A DNA stretch of 64,000 nt from CAWAXW01 sp963786155. Its GTDB lineage: Bacteria; Actinomycetota; CADDZG01; WHSQ01. Both the position numbers and the translations under genes were made by a program. This document shows positions 55,625-64,000 of the stretch, piece after piece (the first letter of the stretch is position 1; each line of letters starts with the position of its first letter). The notes beneath the pieces were generated by a model, which had not been told where the DNA came from, made no database searches, and saw nothing but the letters and a program-made list of their open reading frames with translations. Location of the stretch: the NCBI GenBank assembly GCA_963786155.1, contig CAWAXW010000006.1, positions 1,984,001 through 2,048,000 of the forward strand, given 5' to 3'.

Positions 55625-56062
55625 GTGTCTAAGCGTTTCCGCATGGGACCAGCGCGGCGAGCGTTCAACGCCGCGCTGGTCCCTGCTATCAGGCTTGGCA
55701 TCGCGCCGCTCGGCCTGCACCTTCTGACCACGGTCGGTCGCAAGAGCGGTCTCCGCCGGACTCATCCAGTCCAGGTCCTGAAGGACGGGGGCGATCGCTT
55801 CCTTATCGCACCATACGGATCGGTCTCGTGGGTGCACAACGCGCGCGCGTCGGGTGTCGTGGAGTTGGCACGCGGTCGGCGTACCGAAGAGCTGGCTGTG
55901 GAAGAAACCTCACCGGAACGCGCCGGGTCGATCCTCAAGCGCTACGTCAAGCGAGCCCCTGTAGTGCTCCCCTACTTCAAAGCCGGCGCGACGGCCTCAG
56001 TCGAGGAATTCGCCGCCGAGGCCCATCTACACCCGGTCTTCCGGCTCGTTCGGAAGGACTGA
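55625..56062 (+). CDS. Ddn-like deazaflavin (F420)-dependent nitroreductase family protein
   Basis: 145 residues. Split beta-barrel with the motif LLTTVGRKSGLRRTHPV, then FLIAPYGSVSWVHNARASG; these are typical of the F420-binding DDN family in actinobacteria. Ends AEAHLHPVFRLVRKD. GTG 55625 is the assigned start; ATG 55643 is possible. F420 use is known for the family but not shown here. The 3' end overlaps the convergent ion-channel gene by 36 bp. Confidence 0.87.
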   Translation: MSKRFRMGPARRAFNAALVPAIRLGIAPLGLHLLTTVGRKSGLRRTHPVQVLKDGGDRFLIAPYGSVSWVHNARASGVVELARGRRTEELAVEETSPERAGSILKRYVKRAPVVLPYFKAGATASVEEFAAEAHLHPVFRLVRKD

Positions 56063-56743
56063 CTTCGACTCCCTGGGGATGCGTTCTCTTCCAAGGTTGC
56101 CCACGACCAACGCCACCACGCTTACGAGATAGAGCTGACCCAGCAGGGCCTCCGTTACAGCGAGCATCCTGCCGAGATCGGTAGCGGCGGTCAGGTCGCC
56201 GTAGCCCGTCGTCGTCAAGGTCACGAAGCTGAAATACACGTAGTCGACCCAATCGACATTCTCGAAACCAAAGAAGGGCTCGCCTGAGAACGCGGCGACC
56301 GTCCGATAGAGGGCCGCGAAGAAAGTTCCTATTAGCAAGTAGATGGAAAGTGCGCCGAGGATCGTCTGACCGTCGACTCGAGGATGCGAAGCGAGCCGCC
56401 GGACGATCGCCCCGATGGCGGTAACCGCCAGGGCGGCGCTCGTTAACGCCACGACCCCCTCAGCGCGGTCGGAGTCACCGGTGGCAGCCGCGCCGGCCAT
56501 GACCACTGCGAGCGGCACGAGTACGAGCGCAACCCTGACCACCAGCCGGCCCGATCTGGTCGTCCACAAAGCGAACAGGAGGACGAGGCCCTGAAGCACG
56601 ATCGCGATCCCCCTGCCGGGCGTCGAACCTCCGGCGACGGCCGTTGCGATCAACGAGAGGATGATCAAGAAGAAGAGGAGCCCGTACGACTCCTCGGCCC
56701 GGATCCGCTCGCCGAGCGTCATCCCGTGCCGTTGGGGGATCAT
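56027..56743 (-). CDS. Potassium-channel family protein
   Basis: 238 residues. The selectivity filter TLTTTGYGDLTAATD lies between two helices at the C-terminus (YLLIGTFFAALYRTVAAFSG, AVTEALLGQLYLVSVVALVV). Four additional helices precede it (LFFLIILSLIATAV, ALVLVPLAVVMAGAAAT and others). No cytoplasmic RCK domain is present. ATG 56743 is chosen from the TACGAT box six bases upstream over an in-frame ATG at 56722. Confidence 0.9.
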   Translation of the reverse strand: MIPQRHGMTLGERIRAEESYGLLFFLIILSLIATAVAGGSTPGRGIAIVLQGLVLLFALWTTRSGRLVVRVALVLVPLAVVMAGAAATGDSDRAEGVVALTSAALAVTAIGAIVRRLASHPRVDGQTILGALSIYLLIGTFFAALYRTVAAFSGEPFFGFENVDWVDYVYFSFVTLTTTGYGDLTAATDLGRMLAVTEALLGQLYLVSVVALVVGNLGRERIPRESKSVLPNEPEDRV

Positions 56744-56749
56744 CGGTCG

Positions 56750-56755
56750 ATCGTA
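56750..56755 (-). promoter_or_regulatory. -10 box, leaderless promoter of the K+ channel gene
   Basis: TACGAT on the minus strand, 6-nt spacer to the ATG at 56743. Confidence 0.65.
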
Positions 56756-56812
56756 GGGGCAAACACCGCGGATGGCCTAGCTTTACGGGATCGGATGAGG
56801 GAGGGACCAACC

Positions 56813-57190
56813 ATGACCTTGGAGATCGAAACGCTCACCATCGACTGTGCGAACGCCCAGGGCCAAGCCAACTTCTGGCGCGACGCTCTCGGCTACGAGG
56901 TGACGTACACGTCTCCCGAAGGTGACGAGGTCGAGATCGTCATCGAGCCGAAGGCGGGGGCCGCGGGGTGCAAGCTCCTCTTCATCGAGGTCCCCGAAGC
57001 CAAGGGCGTCAAGAACAGGCTCCACCTCGACCTGCGGCCGGACGATCGAGATGCCGAAGTCCGGCGCCTGACGGGCCTGGGAGCCCGCACCGTCGATATC
57101 GGACAGGGCGACGTAACTTGGGTGGTGATGGCCGATCCGGAAGGCAACGAGTTCTGCGTCCTGCGAGCGCTCCGTCCGGGAGAGGAATGA
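56813..57190 (+). CDS. VOC/glyoxalase-fold protein
   Basis: 125 residues. VOC family: LTIDCANAQGQANFWRDALG, YEVTYTSPEGDEVEIV, RLHLDLRPDDRDAEVRRL and VVMADPEGNEFCVL. The C-terminal Glu in the family's D-P-E-G-N motif is present. Start after GAGGGAGG. The substrate is unknown; related proteins bind or degrade small molecules. Overlaps the GH114 gene by ATGA. Confidence 0.88.
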   Translation: MTLEIETLTIDCANAQGQANFWRDALGYEVTYTSPEGDEVEIVIEPKAGAAGCKLLFIEVPEAKGVKNRLHLDLRPDDRDAEVRRLTGLGARTVDIGQGDVTWVVMADPEGNEFCVLRALRPGEE

Positions 57191-57963
57191 GGCCTGCAGC
57201 CGTCGCGCTGGCGATGCTCACCCTCTCGCCCGTGGCCATCGCCCAGGAAGAGCCCGCGTGGTTCCCTCCCGCAGGCGCAACGTTCCAGATCCAGCTCCAG
57301 GGGGAGATCGACACCTCTTATGAGGCCGATGTCTACGAGATCGACGGATTCGACGTCGGGACGGACCTCGTCGACGAGTTGCACGGTTTGGGCCGCAAGG
57401 TCGTCTGCTACATGAACGCTGGGGCGTGGGAGAACTGGCGCCCCGACAAGGGTGATTTCCCCAAGAAGGTGCTGGGCAAGAAGCTCGAAGGCTGGCCCGG
57501 CGAGCGCTGGCTCGACATCCGCGCGATCGAGACGCTGCGGCCGATCATGGCGGCCCGCGTCGATGTCTGCGCGGAGAAGGGATTCGACGGGGTCGATTTC
57601 GACAACATCAACGGGTACTCGAACGACACCGGCTTCCCACTGAAGAAGAAGCACCAGGTTCGTTACGACCGGATGCTGGCAGAGGTCGCCCACGAGCGCG
57701 GGATGGCTATCGGATTGAAGAACGTCCCGGAGTTGGTGAGTCAACTCGAGCCGCACTATGACTTCGTTGTCAACGAGTCGTGCTTCACCTACAAGGAATG
57801 CGACCCGTACGAAGCCTTCATCGCGAACGGCAAGGCGGTTTTCGTGATCGAGTACGAGCTCCCACTCGAGAAGTTCTGCGACAAAGCAGAAGCCAAGGGG
57901 TTCAGCGCACAACGCAAGAAGCTGAACCTCAAAGCCTGGCGCAAGGCCTGCTGGGAGAACTAG
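57187..57963 (+). CDS. Secreted GH114-type endo-alpha-1,4-polygalactosaminidase
   Basis: 258 residues with signal peptide (RPAAVALAMLTLSPVAIAQ). The TIM-barrel core shows FQIQLQGEIDTSYEADVYEI, VVCYMNAGAWENWRPDKGDF, GERWLDIRAI, FDGVDFDNINGY and KNVPELVSQL, matching the GH114 endo-alpha-1,4-polygalactosaminidase fold, which attacks galactosaminoglycan exopolymer (established for family members). ATG overlaps the VOC stop by 4 bp. Convergent with the aminotransferase via CTAG. Confidence 0.85.
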   Translation: MRPAAVALAMLTLSPVAIAQEEPAWFPPAGATFQIQLQGEIDTSYEADVYEIDGFDVGTDLVDELHGLGRKVVCYMNAGAWENWRPDKGDFPKKVLGKKLEGWPGERWLDIRAIETLRPIMAARVDVCAEKGFDGVDFDNINGYSNDTGFPLKKKHQVRYDRMLAEVAHERGMAIGLKNVPELVSQLEPHYDFVVNESCFTYKECDPYEAFIANGKAVFVIEYELPLEKFCDKAEAKGFSAQRKKLNLKAWRKACWEN

Positions 57964-59063
57964 GCCCCCAGCGCTTCTTTCACGCCGGTCACGACGCGGT
58001 CGACCATCTCGTTCGTCGCGTTGCGTCCCATGAGCCCGACGCGGATCGTCTTGCCGGCCAATGGAGCCAACCCGCCCGAGATCATGATCCCTTGCGCCAA
58101 GAGGTGCTTCTGGATGGCGACGGGATCGTCCGCATACATCGCGACCACGAGATTCGCCTGCGCATCCTGATCGGCGACGGGCCGGAGCCCGATCTCCTCC
58201 AAGCCGTTGCGGCAGCGCGCCGCTAGCTCGGCCCTGCGGCCCACCCAACCTTCGAGGCCGAGCTCGAGGATGCGCCGCATGCTGGAAGCAAGGGCGAGAA
58301 CGAGGTTCGTCGGCATGGTCACTGGATGTGGATGCCATGCCCCCCACTCGCTCCTGTACCAATCCCAGGTCTGGAAGTCGAGATACCAAGTGTCGGGACG
58401 CTCGCTGCGCGCCTCGACGCGAGCCCGGCCCCCGGCAGAAAGAGCGACGATGCCGAGCCCCGGCGGCGCTTCGAGTCCCTTCTGCGTACCGGTGACGAGC
58501 GCATCGAGCCCCATCTCGTCGACGTGCGCCAGCTCGCCTCCGACCGATGCGATGCCGTCGACCAGGTAGACCGCGCCGGCATCGTGGGCTGCGCGGGCGA
58601 TCTCGGCGATCGGATGCCTCACGCCCGTGGCGGTTTCGACGTGCACGCTCGCAACTCCATGCGCACCTTGGGCCGCGTCGGCGATCCGAGCCGGATCGAT
58701 CGCTCGGCCCACCTCGACCGGCACTTCGATCACCTCGAGCCGATGGGCGCGTGCGACCTCCATCAGCCGCACCCCGAAGAAACCGGTGTCGGCCACGACG
58801 ATGCGTTGGCCGGGCTCGAAGAGGTTGAACATCGCGGCATCGAGGCACGTCGTGCCCGTGCCCGGGATCAGGTAGGGAGTGTCGGCCGACCCGAGGAGAT
58901 GGCCCAGAAGCTCGAGGGTCTCACCGTGCGCCTGGGTCCACAGGTCGCCGTAGTGCGCGATGACCTGCCGGCCGAGCACCTCGAGGTCCTCCTCGTGGAG
59001 CTCGCCGGGGCCGGCGATCATGAGCTCGGGCATCTCGGGCAACTTGCGAGGGTCGATCGTCAT
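57960..59063 (-). CDS. Class V aminotransferase (alanine-glyoxylate/serine-type)
   Basis: About 367 residues. PLP enzyme with the catalytic Lys in TGTQKGLEAPPGLG, substrate segments IPGTGTTCLDAAMFNLFEPG and AGAVYLVDGIASVGG. Family order is alanine-glyoxylate/serine-glyoxylate aminotransferase; another small amine donor is possible. ATG 59063 preferred: GGAGAAGGGG lies upstream and homology starts there. Confidence 0.88.
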   Translation of the reverse strand: MTIDPRKLPEMPELMIAGPGELHEEDLEVLGRQVIAHYGDLWTQAHGETLELLGHLLGSADTPYLIPGTGTTCLDAAMFNLFEPGQRIVVADTGFFGVRLMEVARAHRLEVIEVPVEVGRAIDPARIADAAQGAHGVASVHVETATGVRHPIAEIARAAHDAGAVYLVDGIASVGGELAHVDEMGLDALVTGTQKGLEAPPGLGIVALSAGGRARVEARSERPDTWYLDFQTWDWYRSEWGAWHPHPVTMPTNLVLALASSMRRILELGLEGWVGRRAELAARCRNGLEEIGLRPVADQDAQANLVVAMYADDPVAIQKHLLAQGIMISGGLAPLAGKTIRVGLMGRNATNEMVDRVVTGVKEALGA

Positions 59064-59225
59064 TGACGCCCCTTCTCCGTTAGCGACGGTGGCTGACTGA
59101 GCAATGATAAAGGCGAGATCATCAGCCTGGCATCGTTGCCCCAGAACTAGCCCACGCGGGCTATAGACCCTCGACACGCGCGGACGTAACGTACATAAGC
59201 CACCAATGCATGAGGGGGACTACTA

Positions 59226-60626
59226 ATGTTGCGTCGCGTTTCGATCGGGCTTCTGGTTTCCACGATCCTTTTCCTCAACGTCCCGAGCCCGGGCGTAGCC
59301 CAGGTGGAGCCCCCGCCCGACCCCACAGGTCTGCTCGTGTCCGACAACCTCCAGCTCCTGACCAGCATCCCCCTGCCCGGCGTGATCGGAGCGCGCTTCC
59401 GCGACGACGTCATGTACGTGACCAGCGTGACCGGTCTGACCACTTACGACATCAGCAACCCCGCCGCCCCCACCCACCTCGGCGTGCTGCCACTCCCCCA
59501 TTTCGAGAACGAGGATGTCGACCTGGGCGGGAACATCCTTCTGATCAGTAACGACGCGGCCGAGAGTACGGGCATCCTGCACGTGATCGACATCTCCGAT
59601 CCCGCGGCCCCCGTGCTGCTCACGAGCCATCAGATGGGCGGCAACCCGGCTCTCGGGGGGCCGGGCCACACGACGAGTTGCATCCTCGACTGCAAGTTCG
59701 CTTGGGTCACCGACACGGGTGGTATTCGAGTCATCGACTTGCGCGACCCCGCGAACCCCGTCAACCTCGGTACGTTCGAGTCACCGGCCTACGGCGGCGC
59801 TGCGACCCATGATGTCCAGGTCGACTCGAACGGCCTCGCATGGGTTGTCGGCTTCGGCGGCTCATACGCCTACAAGCTCCCCAAGGACTACGACGGTAAG
59901 AGCCTCGGCACTCTCGTCGCTCAAACGAGCGAAGAAGGCTTCTCGACCTACTTCGAGGAGTTCGGCGTGGGCGACGGAGGTAACCCCAACGACTACATCC
60001 ATCACAACTCCCACTACAACCCCAAGAAGAAGGTTCTCTATGTGACGGAGGAGGACTACACACGGCCCGCATGTCAGGGCGCGGGTTCGTTCCAGACCTG
60101 GGCTTACGGGAAGAAGAAGGGTGGCGTCGCCGAACTCACACCATTGGACCAATGGGAGACGGAGCTGATGCGGGATTCGACTGCGACGGCTCTGGTCTGC
60201 TCCGCACACTACTTCGACGTGAGCCGCAACGTGGTCGCGCAAGGCTGGTACGAGATGGGCATGCGCCTGTTGGACGTGAGCAATCCCAAGAAGATCCGGC
60301 AGATCGGTTTCTTCGCCCCGCGCCAGGCGATGACGTGGGCCAGCTATTTCGTTCCGAGTGACAAGGGAGCCGCGACCATTTACGCGTTCGACGCGAGCCA
60401 CGGGATCGACGTGCTGTCGTTCGCCCGACCCGCTCGCGGCCCGCTGTCGGCGTCGGGCAAGGACTGCCGCAGCAAGACCGACTGCAAGAACATGAAACCG
60501 GCAACGGTCAAAGCTCCCGTTCGCGCCGAGTGGACATCGGACGCGCCCACCGCCGGAACCCCGAACGGCGCGTACGGCTATGCGTGCCGCCTGGGCGTGG
60601 GGATCCCGGAGTTCCTTAGGCCCTAG
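59226..60626 (+). CDS. Secreted LVIVD beta-propeller-like protein
   Basis: 466 residues with signal peptide (SIGLLVSTILFLNVPSPGV). Repeats with the pattern G-hydrophobic-x-V-I-D-hydrophobic-x-DPAxPV(x)L: ITYDISNPAAP-like, HVIDISDPAAPVLLTSH, RVIDLRDPANPVNLGTF and MRLLDVSNPKKIRQIGFF. These are LVIVD/beta-propeller blades. The middle is basic and Asn-rich. ATG after GAGGGGG. Function unknown; probably a surface binding protein. Confidence 0.82.
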   Translation: MLRRVSIGLLVSTILFLNVPSPGVAQVEPPPDPTGLLVSDNLQLLTSIPLPGVIGARFRDDVMYVTSVTGLTTYDISNPAAPTHLGVLPLPHFENEDVDLGGNILLISNDAAESTGILHVIDISDPAAPVLLTSHQMGGNPALGGPGHTTSCILDCKFAWVTDTGGIRVIDLRDPANPVNLGTFESPAYGGAATHDVQVDSNGLAWVVGFGGSYAYKLPKDYDGKSLGTLVAQTSEEGFSTYFEEFGVGDGGNPNDYIHHNSHYNPKKKVLYVTEEDYTRPACQGAGSFQTWAYGKKKGGVAELTPLDQWETELMRDSTATALVCSAHYFDVSRNVVAQGWYEMGMRLLDVSNPKKIRQIGFFAPRQAMTWASYFVPSDKGAATIYAFDASHGIDVLSFARPARGPLSASGKDCRSKTDCKNMKPATVKAPVRAEWTSDAPTAGTPNGAYGYACRLGVGIPEFLRP

Positions 60627-61198
60627 CCGTCAACCATCGACTCGATGCGCCGGTCGGGGACAAGCCACATGAGGGCAACGAAGACATAGAGCCCGAACGC
60701 GATCCAACGGTTGACGAACGCCAACGGGATGGCTGCGAGGTAACAGAGCGGGGACACCCTGCCTTTCAGATCGCTACCGAGCGCGGTAGCGAGGCGCGAG
60801 CCCGGGCCCTGGGCGGAAACGAGCGCAGTCTGAAGGATGAAGTAGGCGATGGCCGCAAGGAGCGCGACAACGCCGTACGCCGCAGTGGGGACCGACGCGA
60901 AATCGGCCTCGCCCATCCATCCCGTGGTGAAAGGGAAGAGCGACAACCAGAACAACAGATGCAGGTTCGCCCACAGGACCTTCCCGTTGATCCGATCCGC
61001 GGCATGAAGCATGTGATGGTGATTGTTCCAGTAGATGCCGAGGTTCACGAAGCTCAGCGCGTAAGCGACAAACACCGGGACCAGCGGACGTAGCGCCTCC
61101 CACTCCGCCCCGTGTGGTATCTCGAGTTCCAACACCATGATCGTCATCAAGATGGCGATCACGGCATCGCTGAACGCCTCCAACCGGGTTTTGGACAC
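60623..61198 (-). CDS. TMEM175-family potassium channel protein
   Basis: 191 residues with about six membrane helices. It starts with the family FSD motif: MSKTRLEAFSDAVIAILMTI (R-x-x-x-FSD). Other segments are VAYALSFVNLGIYWNNHHHM and VVALLAAIAYFILQTALVSA. This matches the bacterial TMEM175/DUF1211 proteins, lysosomal-type K+ channels in animals and tetrameric channels in bacteria. GTG 61198 is chosen from the TATCTT box six bases upstream. Confidence 0.9.
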   Translation of the reverse strand: MSKTRLEAFSDAVIAILMTIMVLELEIPHGAEWEALRPLVPVFVAYALSFVNLGIYWNNHHHMLHAADRINGKVLWANLHLLFWLSLFPFTTGWMGEADFASVPTAAYGVVALLAAIAYFILQTALVSAQGPGSRLATALGSDLKGRVSPLCYLAAIPLAFVNRWIAFGLYVFVALMWLVPDRRIESMVDG

Positions 61199-61204
61199 CC
61201 GATG

Positions 61205-61210
61205 AAGATA
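61205..61210 (-). promoter_or_regulatory. -10 box, leaderless promoter of the TMEM175-like gene
   Basis: TATCTT on the minus strand, 6-nt spacer (CATCGG) to the GTG at 61198. It lies just after the stop codon of the upstream penicillin acylase gene on the same strand. Confidence 0.7.
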
Positions 61211-61211
61211 C

Positions 61212-63825
61212 CTACTCGAGGTCCTCCAGGATCTCTACTACGTGGTTGTGGGTACCTCGGTTCTGCCAGGGGATCGGGGGGACCGAGCCGAGGCCGAGCT
61301 CGCTGAAGACGATGTTCTCCGCCGGCGTCGACCACTGGCTCATGTCGTCGCCCTGGAAACCCTTCAGACCGTCGACCGCCCGCTCGAGCGCCGCGACCAC
61401 CACGGACTTGCACTTCTCCACCTTCTTGGTGGTGCTGTTGTCGCAATACTTGATCGCGAACCGCTTGGACGACTTCTTTGAGAAGAGGTTGCTGAGGTAG
61501 TTGGAGAAGTCGGCCCAGAAGCTCGAGCCTCCCTCGGGCGCGTAGTCGGTGATCGGTGAGCCCATAGAGGCCATGATCGGGTACGCGGCTTCCCCGAGAT
61601 CGTCGTCGAAGACCATGTGGACGAGGTTCTTGTACCACTCGTCGAAGATCGGTAGAGCGGGGTCGTCCATCGTCTCGTTGCGGTCGCGGTTGAGGCGGTG
61701 TGCCCCAGCTTTGACCCACGCGGACACGAGCTCGAGCGCCTGCTTGGCGTCTTCGTTCTTAGTGGACTTGCCCCACTTGACCATCTTCTTTCCGAGGTAC
61801 ACGCCGCGCGTGTCCTGGGTCGCGGCCACACGGATGACGTCCACTATGTCGGAGAGCTCCGCCTTGCCGCTTCCTTTCAGCAGCTTCTTCATCAGATCCT
61901 GAAGCAGACCGACGCGGTGGACCGAGCCCCACTTGATGCCGTCGTAGCCGTTCCAGCCGACCGACGGCTTGTTGTTCCAGTTCGCAACCCATCCCTGTTT
62001 CGGATCGATCACCTGAGGATGCTTGGTGAAGGGCAAGCGCTCTTCCTTCCACTCCCACTTTCCGGTGCCCCAGATCGGAAGGCCGGGGTGCACGCCCTTC
62101 TTTCGCTGGGGGTAGAGGCCAACGTGGAAGTACGCGATGTGTTCGGCATCCGCATAGAAGGTGTTGAACGACATGGTGAAGGCCGACGCCGCGTCCTTGA
62201 AGTCCTCGAGCGAGTCGACGGCCGTGTTCCAGCGATAGAAAGCGGGGATCGAGTCGATCTCCTGCATCCAGAAGTAGCGCTCCTTCACGAGCGCTACCGG
62301 CTTGCCGTCAACCGTCGTGCGCTCGAAGACCGGCCCGTGAACGGTCCGATAGAAGGTCTCATTGTGGATATCGGGGGGACCTGGCGAACCAGCGGAGGGC
62401 TTGACAATGAACATCTCGTCACGCGACTCCATCTCCTTGCACTCGCCCTCGAACATGTAGCCGTTCGAATCGACGGTCACTTCGCCGCCGGCCGGATCAC
62501 ACAGCAACTCCGCGCGTACGTCGACGGCATCCGAGTAGCCGGTCGTGAGCGACCACGCGTAGTCTGGCCCTCGGCCAAGCGGGATGAGAGCGGATGCCCC
62601 CGGTACCGCCGGGCCCCGGAAATCCATGCCCGGCACGTGCACGTCTATGTCCATGAAGAAGGACGGGACGGCATAGCCCACCTGGGGCGCACCAATCTGA
62701 AGCGGATTGCCGGTCGCCGATTCTTTGCCCGACACGAGCAGTGCATTCGAGGCGGGAGCGTGGAACCCCAGAGATTCCAGGAACTCTTGCCGTCGGCGCT
62801 CGGCTGCAGCCGCCCGGCGCGGCGACTTCCTCCGCGGCGTCGGGGATCGCCAGAGACTTCTTCTTGACCTTGCCGAGCTTCTGAGACGGGAACCGTCCTT
62901 CGGAGCGAGGGATCGAAGTCGGCGAGCGAGAGTCGTTCTGGAAGAGCATGTCCTCGAAGACCTTGGGTCCGAGCTTTGCCCCGTGCTTCTTAACGAGGTG
63001 CGAGTAGAGGGCCGCGTTGTTCAACTCGCCCCCGGCAGTCTCTCCAAAAACACGCAGTTGCAGGACGACCAGGAACAACGTGTCTGCAGGAGTCCACTCA
63101 GTGGGGAAGGGGCCCGGACAGGGATTGTTGAGCGCGCTGTATTCGGCAGGACAAGTCTGCGGCGCCGTGGGCAGCTCGCCTATGTATGCGTTGAACCCTT
63201 CTGCATAAGCGGTCAGCCCGTTCTGCACAGCCGTCCCGATCTCGCCGAACTTGTCGTCGAGGTCGTCGAACATCTTCTGGATCTCTTCCTCGGTGTAACC
63301 GTCCCGGCGAGTGACGACGTCCATCTCGAGGTAGTCGGGACCGATGAACTCAGAGAGGGTCCCGCGAGCTGCGTGCCGCAGCACGTCGGCTTCCCAGAGC
63401 CGGTCCTCGGCTGTGACGTAGCCCAACGCGAACGCGGCATTGTCGGCAGAGTCTGCATAGATGTGAGGGATCCCGTGGCCGTCTCGGAACACGGTCGACC
63501 CCTCGCCCGGCTCGTACGTGGCGGTGATCGTCTGGCCCGGCCCGAACTGCATCGAATGGAAATAGGTGCCGAGCTCCTCTTCTGTGACGTCATCATCGTC
63601 AATGAGTGACGCGTACATCTCGAGCTGATCGTCGTAGTTCTCGCCAAAGTTGCCGGAGGCCAGCTCTTGAGGCGTGACGTCGCCCTCCTGCCCCGGAGGG
63701 ACGATCGAGTAAGCGCGCAACCCATCGGGTGTGACGGGTGGCGTGTCGCCCTGCGCTCCGGCAGGTACTGCGGTGGCTACCAAGGCGACGAGCGCGACGA
63801 GCGCGCTCAGGGCACGACGATCCAT
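61212..63825 (-). CDS. Penicillin acylase-family (N-terminal nucleophile) hydrolase (one frameshift)
   Basis: About 870 residues after repair. Signal peptide MDRRALSALVALVALVATAV. The alpha part contains FRDGHGIPHIYADSADNAAF, GYVTAEDRLWEADVLRHAAR and GTLSEFIG. A shift near 62812-62818 lies just before the self-cleavage site; the true frame reads ESLGFHAPASNALLVSGKE, giving the N-terminal nucleophile Ser. The beta part has QVGYAVPSFFMDIDVHVPG, the oxyanion Asn in WVANWNNKPS and a C-terminal NVVEILEDLE-like end. Acyl amide substrate (beta-lactam, homoserine lactone or other) is unknown. GGAGGAG precedes ATG 63825. Confidence 0.88.
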
Positions 63826-63932
63826 CCGAATTCTCCTCCCGGGGCCGGCGTTGATCGATCTGCTCCTTCCCACGATGCGGTCCGCGTCAAACCAGTTACG
63901 GACCGACGCTCCTGGGGGAAGACTTCCACATG

Positions 63933-64000
63933 ATGGAGCCGGGAACCTTTATCGAGGACCGCTATGAGCTAATCGAGAGCCTCGGCAGCGGAGGCATGGC
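63933..64000 (+). CDS. Serine/threonine protein kinase, 5' fragment
   Basis: Only the first codons are present before the window ends. ATG 63933 (or the adjacent ATG 63930) follows GGGGGAAG; it reads MEPGTFIEDRYELIESLGSG, the start of a Hanks-type kinase with the glycine-rich ATP loop (RYELIESLGSGGMA). The rest, with kinase and any sensor domains, lies beyond the right edge. Divergent from the penicillin acylase gene. Confidence 0.85.
   Translation, partial: MEPGTFIEDRYELIESLGSGGM

Noticed and set aside
56893..58848. 650-codon open frame on the minus strand
   Set aside because: Arg/Gly/Pro-rich shadow of the VOC, GH114 and aminotransferase genes; no domain and wrong codon pattern.

Overview
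The window is GC-rich, densely packed bacterial chromosome that reads as an uncultured actinomycete (Actinomycetota). The evidence is a DUF6325/SHOCT gene pair, a DUF222-HNH (13E12-type) gene behind a mycobacterial-type LexA box, a Ddn-like F420-dependent enzyme, a wax-ester synthase/DGAT, separate NHEJ polymerase and ligase genes, and a consistent actinobacterial leaderless-promoter signature. No rRNA, tRNA, CRISPR array or prophage was recognised.

Layout. 0-11.8 kb: housekeeping and envelope genes (dCMP deaminase, metallophosphoesterase, SDR, a GlsB-like protein with a strong terminator, an R2lox-SCP2 fusion, two L,D-transpeptidases, a repeat-containing secreted protein, an aldehyde dehydrogenase, CorA, a ferritin-like protein). 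11.8-16.5 kb: DNA repair (SOS-boxed DUF222-HNH gene, LigD-type polymerase, ATP-dependent ligase, PolX-like PHP enzyme). 16.5-30.7 kb: metabolism and secreted hydrolases (MBL hydrolase, P1 peptidase, zinc alcohol dehydrogenase, subtilase, GH15-like glycosidase, phosphatase, PCMT, WS/DGAT, two M14 carboxypeptidases). 30.8-31.8 kb: a decayed IS481-family transposase and an unidentified broken gene. 31.8-42 kb: a minus-strand run nurA-herA-vapB-vapC-sbcD-sbcC-KDPG aldolase-GDPD/PHP. 42-64 kb: response regulator, SGNH hydrolase, DNA ligase LigB, secreted nuclease-like and CAP proteins, a PLP decarboxylase, M20 peptidase, CPBP protease, a two-domain alpha/beta hydrolase, several membrane proteins, a GH114 protein, a class V aminotransferase, a penicillin acylase, and the start of a Ser/Thr kinase cut by the right edge.

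How the genes work together. The strongest theme is DNA-end metabolism: HerA-NurA (helicase/nuclease) and SbcCD (Rad50-Mre11) sit in one run, with a VapBC toxin-antitoxin pair abutting sbcD, and the window also holds an NHEJ polymerase and two ATP-dependent ligases. The second theme is secreted degradation: subtilase, two M14 peptidases, M20 peptidase, glycosidases and penicillin acylase. Twelve genes begin six or seven bases after a TAnnnT box, the geometry of leaderless transcripts, and several start codons below were chosen on that basis.

Caution. Many genes are broken by single-base shifts, often beside short homopolymers, and these concentrate between about 28 and 38.5 kb. Recovered frames keep catalytic motifs, so most look like assembly or read errors rather than gene decay. 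The broken genes are reported here as whole loci.
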